In this document: piece after piece, positions 7,774-16,000 of the stretch
How positions within the stretch are numbered: position 1 is the first letter of the stretch
How the letters are laid out: each line of letters starts with the position of its first letter
NCBI GenBank assembly: GCA_964521105.1
Contig: CAZFPO010000055.1
Coordinates: 1-17,786 of the forward strand
DNA length: 17,786 bases
Direction of reading: 5' to 3'
Origin: JAQUGA01 sp964521105
GTDB taxonomy: Bacteria; Bacteroidota; Bacteroidia; Bacteroidales; WCHB1-69
Translations under genes and position numbers: made by a program
Notes under the pieces: model-generated
The model's input: the letters and a program-made list of their open reading frames with translations, nothing else
Databases searched by the model: none
Told to the model about the DNA's origin: nothing

Positions 7774-9012
7774 ATGAAAATAATAGCACGTAAACGTTAC
7801 TTAGATAAACTTAGTGTTCTTAAAGATAAGAATTTAATTAAGGTTGCCACAGGTGTTAGACGTTGTGGTAAATCAACTTTGATGACACAATTTCAAGACT
7901 TGTTACGTAAAGAAAATGGCAACGTTTCCATTTTGTCGATTAATATGGATATGCCCGAATTTCGGTTGTTAGCAGAAAAAAATATGTCTACCGGACAGGC
8001 AGGATGGAATAAGATTTACGATTATATCATTAAGCATCTAAAAAAAAATGTTACCAACTATGTGTTTATAGACGAAGTGCAAAACGTTCCTGAATTTGAA
8101 AAATTGTTGGAAGGCTTGTATATCCACCCAAACATAGATTTGTACGTTACCGGTTCAAACGCATTTTTATTATCTAGCGAATTAGCAACTTTACTCACAG
8201 GTAGAGCTTATGAAATAAATGTATTACCTTTTTCTTTTACTGAATATTTAGATTTCACAGGCAAAACCACAAACCCTGACCGTGCTTTTGCTGAATATTT
8301 GCGTACAGGTGGTTTTCCCGAAGCGGTAAGACTTTCAACAGACGGAAATCATTTTGCAAATGAATATTTACTAACGATTTTCAAAAACATTTACGACAAT
8401 GATATTTCTAAACGCTATACTATTTATGCTGAAGAATCATATCAGGAAGTGGTAAATTTTTTAATAGATTCAGTTGGTTCAAGAGTTTCAGCAGGAAATA
8501 TTGCCAAAGTTTTAACCGCAAACAAAAAGAAAATAGACAACAAAACAGTGTCGAAGTACATTAATACTTTGGTTGAAGCCTATTTGTTTTACAAAGTTAA
8601 CCGCTATGACATCAAAGGCAAACATCATTTGGCAACGCAAGAAAAATATTATTTGGTGGATTTAGGTTTTCGCAACGTATTACTTGGAAAAGAATTGGCA
8701 AGCGATGCAGGTCATTTACTTGAAAATATCATTTATCTTGAGCTAAAACGCAGAGATAACCAAGTGTGGATAGGGAAAACAAACCATTTAGAAGTTGATT
8801 TTATTGTTCGCAATAGCGAAGGTTTTACACAATACATACAAGTTTCACAAACAGTACAAAATACAACGACTTTAGAACGTGAGTTAGCACCATTTGATAG
8901 TATTGCAGACCATCATGAAAAACTTTTAATCACAATGGACTACGACAACGGTACATATAACGGAATAAAAAAAATAAACGCAATAGATTGGCTTACAAAG
9001 ACCGAAAAATAA
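7774..9012 (+). CDS. AAA+ ATPase with C-terminal DUF4143 domain
   Basis: A 412-residue member of the AAA_14/DUF4143 family, abundant and variable between strains in Bacteroidota and archaea; their function is not established. Walker A is GVRRCGKST at 27-35 (K33), Walker B is VFIDE at 97-101, and TGSNAFLLSSELATLLTGRAYE is the typical sensor region. The family FRTGGFPEAVR-like segment appears as LRTGGFPEAVR. The C-terminal part (about 240-412) has the DUF4143 pattern ending in LENIIYLELKRR, EVDFIVRN and YIQVS, which resembles a PD-(D/E)XK nuclease-like core, although the usual ExK lysine is not evident. I prefer the ATG at 7774; the frame is open to 7726, but the extra 16 residues would overlap the promoter and inverted repeat. 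It is a lone gene in gene-poor DNA, consistent with an accessory insertion. Confidence 0.9.
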   Translation: MKIIARKRYLDKLSVLKDKNLIKVATGVRRCGKSTLMTQFQDLLRKENGNVSILSINMDMPEFRLLAEKNMSTGQAGWNKIYDYIIKHLKKNVTNYVFIDEVQNVPEFEKLLEGLYIHPNIDLYVTGSNAFLLSSELATLLTGRAYEINVLPFSFTEYLDFTGKTTNPDRAFAEYLRTGGFPEAVRLSTDGNHFANEYLLTIFKNIYDNDISKRYTIYAEESYQEVVNFLIDSVGSRVSAGNIAKVLTANKKKIDNKTVSKYINTLVEAYLFYKVNRYDIKGKHHLATQEKYYLVDLGFRNVLLGKELASDAGHLLENIIYLELKRRDNQVWIGKTNHLEVDFIVRNSEGFTQYIQVSQTVQNTTTLERELAPFDSIADHHEKLLITMDYDNGTYNGIKKINAIDWLTKTEK

Positions 9013-9152
9013 TGGCGAATCGATAGCAAATCCTTGCTTTAAGCGAGGGAGAACAAGGTATTAGAACGACAATAAATTAATATGCATCGTGTTAGGCTAA
9101 TGGAAAGTGTGGTTTAATCTCCGCTGAAAAATCAAGCCTCGGGCGTTACAAT
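9013..9152 (+). other. Intergenic DNA between the convergent ATPase and ychF genes
   Basis: No gene is visible. Directly after the ATPase stop is a 6-bp hairpin, CCTTGC (9032-9037) and GCGAGG (9043-9048) with one G-T pair and a TTTAA loop; no T-run follows, so it is not a standard terminator. The right part (about 9118-9142) is richer in GC than its surroundings and includes a small GCC/GGC hairpin at CCTCGGGCGTT. Confidence 0.4.
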
Positions 9153-10250
9153 TTATACGTTAAAACGGATGTGTAAAATATCTCCATCTTGAACAATGTA
9201 ATTTTTCCCTTCTACGCTCATTTTTCCTGCTTCTTTACATTTTGCTTCGGAGCGATATTCAATTAAATCTTTGAATTTTATGACTTCGGCACGAATAAAT
9301 CCACGTTCTAAATCGCTATGAATAGCTCCTGCAGCCTGAGGTGCAGTCATGCCTTTACGTACCGACCAAGCTCTGTTTTCTTTGCCACCAACCGTAAAAA
9401 ACGAAATTAGATTTAGTAAACTATATGCCGAACGAATTAGAATATGGACGCTTGGTTCTTTTAAACCCATGTCTTCCAAAAACATTTGACGTTCTTCTTC
9501 GGTTTCTAATTCGGCAATTTCGGCTTCGAGTTTACCCGCAACAATTAATACCTGCTCATTTGTTTTCGAGAACTTTTCGAGAACTGCTTGTGAATATTTA
9601 TTTCCCGATACGGCACTATTCTCATCAACATTACAAACAAACATTACCGGTTTTTCGGTTAATAACATCAAGTCGGCAATATGTTTTCGCTCTTCATCAC
9701 TAATTTCTAACGTTCGGATACTTTCAAAATTTTCGAGATGTTGCTTGCATTTATTTAAAACTTCTATAGCCTTTTTGGCATCTTTATCACCAACTTTTAC
9801 CGCTTTTTCAGTTTTATGGATTTTTTTATCAATCTGTTCTAAGTCTTTAACTTGAAGCTCTAAATCTACAATTTCAATGTCTCGAAGTGGATCAATTGAC
9901 CCTTCGATATGAGGTAAATTGGGGTCATCAAAACAACGCAAAACATGAATTAGTGCATCTACTTGACGAATATCAGCTAAAAAAGCATTGCCAATTCCTT
10001 CGCCCTGACTTGCTCCTTTGGCTAATCCAGGAATATCAACCACTTCGATGTTAACAAAAACTAATTCCTCTGCTTTAATAATTTTATCAATTTCAATTAA
10101 GCGTGGATCAGGAACATCGCAAACCCCAATATTTGATTTGTTTGAACTAAATGCAAAGTTTGTTGCCTGTACTTTGGTGTTTGATATACAGTTAAATAGA
10201 GTTGTTTTTCCGGAATTTGTTAAACCGACAATACCACATTTTAAAGCCAT
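9153..10250 (-). CDS. ychF: YchF/OLA1-type ribosome-associated ATPase
   Basis: YchF is an Obg-family P-loop NTPase that prefers ATP and associates with ribosomes. From the ATG at 10250 the protein is 365 residues, the usual length; an upstream in-frame ATG (10286) would add 12 residues ahead of the conserved MALKCGIVGL start. G1 is GLTNSGKTT (9-17), G3 is DIPG (72-75) followed by KGASQGEGIGNAFL, and G4 is NVDE (207-210), the ATP-type replacement of NKxD. A C-terminal TGS domain is evident (HSDLERGFIRAEVIKF through DGDILHIRFNV). Two motifs differ from the common form: G1 is usually GLPNVGKST, and the NYPFCTIEPN switch region reads NFAFSSNKSN here. I believe this variant recurs in Bacteroidota, but could not check. 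Confidence 0.95.
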   Translation of the reverse strand: MALKCGIVGLTNSGKTTLFNCISNTKVQATNFAFSSNKSNIGVCDVPDPRLIEIDKIIKAEELVFVNIEVVDIPGLAKGASQGEGIGNAFLADIRQVDALIHVLRCFDDPNLPHIEGSIDPLRDIEIVDLELQVKDLEQIDKKIHKTEKAVKVGDKDAKKAIEVLNKCKQHLENFESIRTLEISDEERKHIADLMLLTEKPVMFVCNVDENSAVSGNKYSQAVLEKFSKTNEQVLIVAGKLEAEIAELETEEERQMFLEDMGLKEPSVHILIRSAYSLLNLISFFTVGGKENRAWSVRKGMTAPQAAGAIHSDLERGFIRAEVIKFKDLIEYRSEAKCKEAGKMSVEGKNYIVQDGDILHIRFNV

Positions 10251-10265
10251 AATTATATTTTTTTG

Positions 10266-10298
10266 CGAAATTATCAAAAAAATCAACGCAAGAGCAAA
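10266..10298 (-). promoter_or_regulatory. Likely ychF promoter
   Basis: On the minus strand TTTG (10298-10295) is followed by 21 bases and TAATTTCG (10273-10266), one base off the TAnnTTTG consensus. The -33 box lies inside the T-run of the upstream gene's terminator, so termination and ychF initiation are packed together. Confidence 0.4.
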
Positions 10299-10330
10299 AA
10301 AAAGAGGTTGAGCAAGCCCAACCTCTTTAA
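10296..10330 (-). terminator. Rho-independent terminator of the five-cysteine-repeat T9SS gene
   Basis: Read on the minus strand, AAAGAGGTTG (10328-10319) pairs perfectly with CAACCTCTTT (10310-10301) across an 8-base loop, and the last T residues run into an uninterrupted T-tract. It lies 15 bases after the stop of the gene. The 35 bases are identical to those at 12975-13009. Confidence 0.92.
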
Positions 10331-10345
10331 ATTATCGTATTTTAA

Positions 10346-12508
10346 TTACTTTGATTTTTTAATACGGATAATAAATGAATCCGAATTATTCATAAAACGA
10401 ATTATGTATAATCCATCTTTGTAAGAAGAAAGATTTAAAATCGTTTTTCCTTTTAATATTTCTTGGCTAAGAATAGTTTTCCCTTGAACATCTATAACAT
10501 TAATAGTATAGTTTCCATCAGATTCGATTGTATAAATTCCAGTTGAAGGATTAGGGTAAACATTAATTGATACGTTTCTTAAATCACTAATTTTAGTATC
10601 ATCTACTTCAAATTCAACACTTACAGTAGTATCAGAAACAATATTTGAAATATTAAAAACATTGCTGGTATTTCCGGAAACTACCACTGAATTTGCTTTC
10701 CATTCTTTTACGCGATAGTGAGCATCAGGTGTAGCTGTAAAAACCACATCTTTTCCTTCTTGTACAAGATCACCTGAAGTTATAGCTAAACCATCAACTG
10801 TTGCACCAAGCGTTCCATTGCTTCCTATAACATTGTAATTTACTGGATAACTGTGATTGACAATTATTATTTCCACCTCTTCTTGTGCTATTCTATTAGG
10901 GTTTTCGCAGGTTGTGGCAATTTTATCATCATGAATTTGACCATCGCAATCTTGAGCAGTAAAACTTCCAACTACTTCAATCCCCGTTGTATTGGTGCAT
11001 GAATAAATGCGAGATACAATCGTATAATGTCCAGCTTCCGTGAAATTTGCAGTAAATTCGATAGGTCTGTTTCTATTAACACAAGTATTGTCTATAATTC
11101 CTAAAGTAAATGCACCAATTTCATATTCGTCAACGGTTAATGAAATCATGCCTGAACCATTAGTTAGTGATCCTTCAAAGTATTCTAAACCCTCTTTTCG
11201 AACACGGTAATTTAATGTTCCATAATCGCTGATGTTTTGAATTGGCTCACCATCTTTTAATATTTGATAACCAATGCCACATAAATTGTCTATCAATCCA
11301 TTAGAATATATTTTAGCAGTTACCGAAAATTCTTCACCTATTTCGTAAGAAGGCTCAATTTCAAAATATTCGATATGTGGTGGCTCTGTGATATTTATAA
11401 CTATAGTTTTTTGGCTTATTTGTGTTGGCGTGGTGCAAGTCGATGCTGTTTTATCATCATGGATTAAACCGTCACAATCAACAGCGGTAAAACTTCCAAC
11501 AACATCAATTCCAGTTGTATTTGAGCACGAATTAATAGCTGCTACCATTGTATAAACTCCAGGTTGTGTAAAATTAACTTCAAAGTCTACTGGACGGTTT
11601 CTGTCAACACATGAATTGTCTAAAATACCTAGTGTGTATGCAGCAATATGCGAACTATTAATATCAAGTTCAATTGCACCTGAACCATTTGTTATTGATC
11701 CATTGTAATAATTTAGTCCTTCCTGACGTACTGTATAGTTGATTGTACCATAATCGCTGATGTTCGTAATTAAAGATCCATCTTTATAAAATTTATATCC
11801 AAAACTACATAACTGATCAATTGTACCTTCCGAATAAATTTTTCCAGTAATAGCGATGTTTTGATTTGTAGTACTTGATGAAGGCACTCCCGAAAATTCT
11901 ATATGAGGAGTAGTTGCTGGCCTAACAACATTCGCTTCAAAAAACCATGTTCCAAGTTCATTTGGAGAAGTGCATTCAGAAGCAGCCATATCAAGATGCA
12001 CGGATGTTCCACAATCAGGATTTCCGTTTGCAGTATAATTTGAGCCTATTATGGTTCCCGTATTAGAACAAGAGTTTAATTTAGTTACCATTTTATAAGT
12101 ACCTGCTTCAAAAAATTTTAAAGTAATTTCAATTGGACGATTTCTGTTAACACAGTAATTGTCAAAAACACCAAGTGTAAATGCTTGATACGTTTGGTAC
12201 CCAATCGTACCAGAACCTTCAGTAATAGGAACATCAGTATAATTTAAACCTTGTGTTCTAACTCGATATGAAACAGTTCCATAATCACTTAAGTTTTCAA
12301 TTAATATTCCGTCTCGATAAATTTCGTATGTTATACCACATAATTGATCCAATAAACCACCTGAATTTAATTGAGCAGTAACTACAATGTTACTGTTTGT
12401 TTCATAACTTGGATTTAAAGGGGTAAATCCGATGGACGGTGTTTGAGCGTTAATAAATAATGCCATGCTAAATAGCAAAAAAAATAGAGGTACTAATTTC
12501 CTTTTCAT
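10346..12508 (-). CDS. Secreted T9SS cargo protein with three five-cysteine repeats and one InlB-type B-repeat
   Basis: A 720-residue protein whose family I do not recognise as a whole. The ATG at 12508 is chosen because it gives a clean signal peptide (MKRKLVPLFFLLFSMALFINAQ); the frame is open to 12577 but the extra 23 residues are basic and would spoil the signal. Three tandem units of about 175 residues follow (24-197, 201-375, 377-549), each with five cysteines at matching places: the LCG/LCS, xCVxRNRP, SCSN/SCTN, DC and xCxxP motifs. Then one divergent InlB-like B-repeat (about 554-636, with HYRVKEW) and a type A T9SS sorting domain (about 643-720, NVYPNPSTG to the KSK end). It should cross the outer membrane through the T9SS and be released or anchored. 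No enzymatic motif is seen; adhesion or binding is an inference. The fifteen cysteines suggest disulfides. Confidence 0.9.
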   Translation of the reverse strand: MKRKLVPLFFLLFSMALFINAQTPSIGFTPLNPSYETNSNIVVTAQLNSGGLLDQLCGITYEIYRDGILIENLSDYGTVSYRVRTQGLNYTDVPITEGSGTIGYQTYQAFTLGVFDNYCVNRNRPIEITLKFFEAGTYKMVTKLNSCSNTGTIIGSNYTANGNPDCGTSVHLDMAASECTSPNELGTWFFEANVVRPATTPHIEFSGVPSSSTTNQNIAITGKIYSEGTIDQLCSFGYKFYKDGSLITNISDYGTINYTVRQEGLNYYNGSITNGSGAIELDINSSHIAAYTLGILDNSCVDRNRPVDFEVNFTQPGVYTMVAAINSCSNTTGIDVVGSFTAVDCDGLIHDDKTASTCTTPTQISQKTIVINITEPPHIEYFEIEPSYEIGEEFSVTAKIYSNGLIDNLCGIGYQILKDGEPIQNISDYGTLNYRVRKEGLEYFEGSLTNGSGMISLTVDEYEIGAFTLGIIDNTCVNRNRPIEFTANFTEAGHYTIVSRIYSCTNTTGIEVVGSFTAQDCDGQIHDDKIATTCENPNRIAQEEVEIIIVNHSYPVNYNVIGSNGTLGATVDGLAITSGDLVQEGKDVVFTATPDAHYRVKEWKANSVVVSGNTSNVFNISNIVSDTTVSVEFEVDDTKISDLRNVSINVYPNPSTGIYTIESDGNYTINVIDVQGKTILSQEILKGKTILNLSSYKDGLYIIRFMNNSDSFIIRIKKSK
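10601..10849 (-). repeat. Divergent InlB-type B-repeat in the five-cysteine-repeat protein
   Basis: Codes for about 83 residues with the pattern NGTLGATVDG, SGDLVQEGK, FTATP, RVKEW and VSVEFE. It matches the seven units of the neighbouring 1277-aa protein, especially in VQEGK and YRVKEW, showing that the two genes share a module. Confidence 0.85.
10862..12439 (-). repeat. Three tandem ~525-bp units encoding the five-cysteine repeat
   Basis: Approximate unit limits are 11912-12439, 11384-11908 and 10862-11380. The period is 176-181 residues. The second and third are the most alike (for example VVGSFTA-DCDG-IHDDK in both); the first is more diverged near its C-terminal part. At the DNA level only short stretches remain identical, for example around CCATAATCGCTGATGTT (about 11222 and 11750), so the duplication is not recent. 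Confidence 0.9.
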
Positions 12509-12574
12509 AAATTTAATTTTAATTTTTTTAATGGAATATTTTATTTTAAAATATCTAATATTAATAAATTCATG

Positions 12575-12582
12575 CAAAACTA
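12575..12582 (-). promoter_or_regulatory. Candidate -7 element for the five-cysteine-repeat T9SS gene
   Basis: On the minus strand TAGTTTTG matches TAnnTTTG and predicts a leader of about 60 bases before the ATG at 12508. A TTTG lies at 12601-12598, only 15 bases upstream, shorter than the usual spacing. Confidence 0.4.
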
Positions 12583-12974
12583 ATTTATTTTTTTAAACAA
12601 ATAGATTTTATTTGTTTTATTTTTATATAGTAAATAGATTAATAAAAAATTAATATACGCATCAGTGAATCCATCAATATTTACTATTCAATAACACTAA
12701 TTACTTATTCATCCTAAAGAAATGAAAAGTTTTAATCATTTATCTTTGTATATGTGTTTATTTGAATTCTACAAAATAATCCAAATTGAATTTGCAAATA
12801 GTCCAAAAACGTAATACAAATTCTAATTTATGTTAAGCCTTTGCTAAAATAAATAATACAATGATTTGTCAAAAAGACGGAGAAATTGTACTGTTTTATT
12901 TTCTAGTCGGCATAAGATTACCTATATTCGACATTCCTTTAAATAATCTTTATAATTTCTGTTATAATCTCAAT
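12583..12974. other. Long AT-rich intergenic region between the two T9SS genes
   Basis: No convincing gene is visible on either strand. On the plus strand a TATCTTTG -7-like element (12741-12748) is followed three bases later by an ATG opening a 20-codon frame (12752-12814), possibly a decayed gene or a chance match. A 52-codon plus-strand frame (12861-13019) runs through the terminator of the gene on the other strand and is not credible. I recognise no RNA gene or mobile element here. Confidence 0.5.
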
Positions 12975-13009
12975 AAAAAAAAGAGGTTGAGCAAGCCCAA
13001 CCTCTTTAA
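12975..13009 (-). terminator. Rho-independent terminator of the 1277-aa T9SS gene
   Basis: Read on the minus strand, a perfect 10-bp stem (13007-12998 with 12989-12980) around an 8-base loop is followed by a T-tract of eight. It lies 15 bases after the stop codon. It is identical over 35 bases to 10296-10330, including the loop and flanking A/T bases. Confidence 0.92.
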
Positions 13010-13024
13010 GTTTTATTAAAAATA

Positions 13025-16000
13025 TTAGTTCGTCTTTTTGATTTTTACCACATACGAATTAGATTCGTTTGTAAAACGTACAAAATAAATTCCACTATGG
13101 AATGAGGATAAATTTATGGCAGTTTGTCCTTTTTGAATTTCCTGACTTAGAATAGTTTTTCCAAGAATATCAACCACTTCAATTGAATATTTTGAATCGG
13201 ATACAAGATTAAAAATACCAGTTGAAGGATTAGGATAAACATTTACTGTAATAGGACATGTGCTATTAATACCCGTTACATCTACCTTAAATTCAACATT
13301 TACTGTGGCAGAAGCACTGATATTCGATAACGTATAATTATTTGAAGTGTTTCCAGAAACAATAATTGAATTTACTGTCCATTCTTTAACCATAAAGTGA
13401 GCATTTGGAACGGCGGTGAAAACAACATTTTTGCCTTCTTGCACTGTAGCACCTGTTGTAATAGGCGTACCGTCAACAGTAGCTGACAATGTACCATTTA
13501 CTCCAACCACGCTAAAATCAACTGTATACGTTGGAATTAATTCAAATTCAACGGTAACATTGGCAGCAGCGATTAGATTAGATAAGGTATAAGTATTTGT
13601 TGTAACTCCTGAAACTATTATGTTATTATTTTTCCATTCTTTAACCCTATATCCATTGCTAGGAACAGCAGTGAAAACAACATTTTTGCCTTCTTGAACG
13701 GTATCTCCAGATGCGATAGTTGTGCCATCAACTGTTGCAGAAACATTTCCATTGGCATTTACAACAGAGAAATTTACAGGATAATAGTTTGGAACTTTCG
13801 TTATATAAACATTATCTAACTGAACATTTCCTATACCTTTGCTTGTATAAATCCATCGTACCCAACGTGAATCGGATGAAATTTTAAATCTTTCTGTAAT
13901 ATCAGTATTTGGTATAGATCCTTCGGCAGAATATGATTTAACACTTGTCCATGTTTCACCATCTACTGATTCCATAATGTCAAAAGTACCAGACCATGGT
14001 GATGTTCCACCGGTATTTGCTTTAATGGTATAAATTAGAGAATCGGGTGATGAATCGAAATTAACGGTTAATTCATCTGCTGTGCCATCAAATTTAGCAC
14101 CTGCACTTGAATAATCTGCACCTAAACCAGTTTGAGACCAGCCAGTGGGTAAACCTGTTTGCCAAGGACCTGAATAAAATAAAGGAAGAGTTGCAGGTGC
14201 TGGTAAATCTTGTAAAACGACAGGTTCGGTAATATCTGCCGAAATGTCAATGTTTGTATTGTTTAAAGGTAGATAGCCAGGAGCAGCTATGCTATATGTA
14301 TAGGTTCCTGCCGATACATTTGAGAAGACATAATTTCCAGCAGCATTTACAACTCCATTAAAAGTTACTACAGCATTTGTAATATCCACTGCAGAAGAAT
14401 TTTTCACGGTAAATGTAACGGTATATGTTGGAATTAATTCAAATTCAACGGTAACTGTTTTCGCTTCCTGAATATTGGCAATATCTAAACTTGTATTGGT
14501 ATTTTCAGCAACAACAACGGAGTTAATTGTCCACTCTTTAACCTGATAACCTATTGCAGGAGTAGCTGTAAGTTGAATATTTTTGCCAGCTTGAACTAAA
14601 TCGCCAGAAGTGATTGCAGTTGCATCCACGTTTGCTGAAATGGTTCCATTTGCACCAACCACACTAAATGTAACTGCATAAGTAGGTATTATCTCAAATT
14701 CAACAGTTACATCAGAAATTGCTTGAATGTTATATAATGTATCAGTATTAGTTGTATTCCCAGCAATTATAGTAGAATTTAATTTCCACTCTTTCACTCT
14801 ATATCCAGCAGCTGGTGTTGCTGTGAAAATGATGTTCTTTCCAGCATCAATTAAATCACCTGAAGTAATTGGAGTTCCATCAATTGAAGCAGATATTGAA
14901 CCATTTGTTCCTATTACACTAAATGTAACAGCAAAGGTTGGTATTACTTCAAACTCCACTGTAACGGTAGATGCTTGAGTTAAGTTTGTTAAAGTATATG
15001 TGTTAGAAGTATTTCCCGAAATAGCGGTAGTGTTTAATGTCCATTCTTTAACACGATAACCAGCAGCAGGAGTTGCTGTAAACACTATATTGTTTCCTTC
15101 AGCAATAGTATCTCCCGAATTAATAGAAGTGCTATTAACCGATGCTAAAATAGTTCCATTTGTTCCAACAACACTAAAATTAACGGCATGATATATCGGG
15201 ATAATTGGAGCTAAACCAAATCCAACCGTTGAATTAAGAGTAGATGTTGTATCAAAACGCAAGCTTGGGTCAGTCCAACCCGTTAAACTTCCAGTAATTA
15301 TACCTAGTTTTAACGAAATGTTTTGATTTGCAGTAGACACACCATTTCCTACCCATGCTGTTCCTGGATCAGTGCCAGGTGTTCCAAAAACATCTTGTTT
15401 ATCAGTTCCAAGCCAGATTTCTAAAGCATCATCTCCATTAAACGTAAACGCTTTTTCTTTGAATGTTGCTCCATTACCTTCAGTAACAGTTTGTAAATCG
15501 CTAGTTCCAATAACAATTACTGCATTATTGGCTAAAACTCCAGTGTTAATTGTGTCAATATTTACAGGTGCTACACCATTTGTACCTTGTTTTATAAAAA
15601 GATTTGTAACAGAAAAGTCAATTTCAGCACCTGTTTTATTCCATAACTCAATTCCTTTTGGAGTTGTTCCAGTATATGTTTCAATATATTGACTAATGAT
15701 TAATCCACCCGTAGCAACAGGAATTAATTCAAATTCAACCATAACTGTAGTATCCGAAGTAATAACAAGTGAATAATTGTTAGTGGTGTTACCTGCAACA
15801 GATGAATTATTTACTTTCCATTGTTTAACTTGATATAACGCGTCTGGAGCAGCAGTAAAAACAATAGTTTTTCCACTTTCAACTGCTGTACCAGTAGTTA
15901 TAGCACCAGCATCAACTGTTGCTGCTAAGGTGCCGTTAGCGCCTATTACACTGTACGTTATAATATATGATGGAGCAACTTCAAATTCAACACTAACCGT

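Noticed and set aside
9080..9150. Possible integron attC site (GTTAGGC near 9090, GGGCGTTAC near 9134-9142)
   Set aside because: The second site does not fit GTTRRRY, no complementary RYYYAAC partner with proper spacing is seen, and there is no integrase or cassette.
9425..10311. Plus-strand frames opposite ychF
   Set aside because: They are antisense to a strongly conserved gene and show no independent coding evidence.
12861..13019. A 52-codon plus-strand frame between the T9SS genes
   Set aside because: It reads through the whole terminator hairpin of the opposite-strand gene, has no upstream promoter element and a composition that looks like intergenic DNA.
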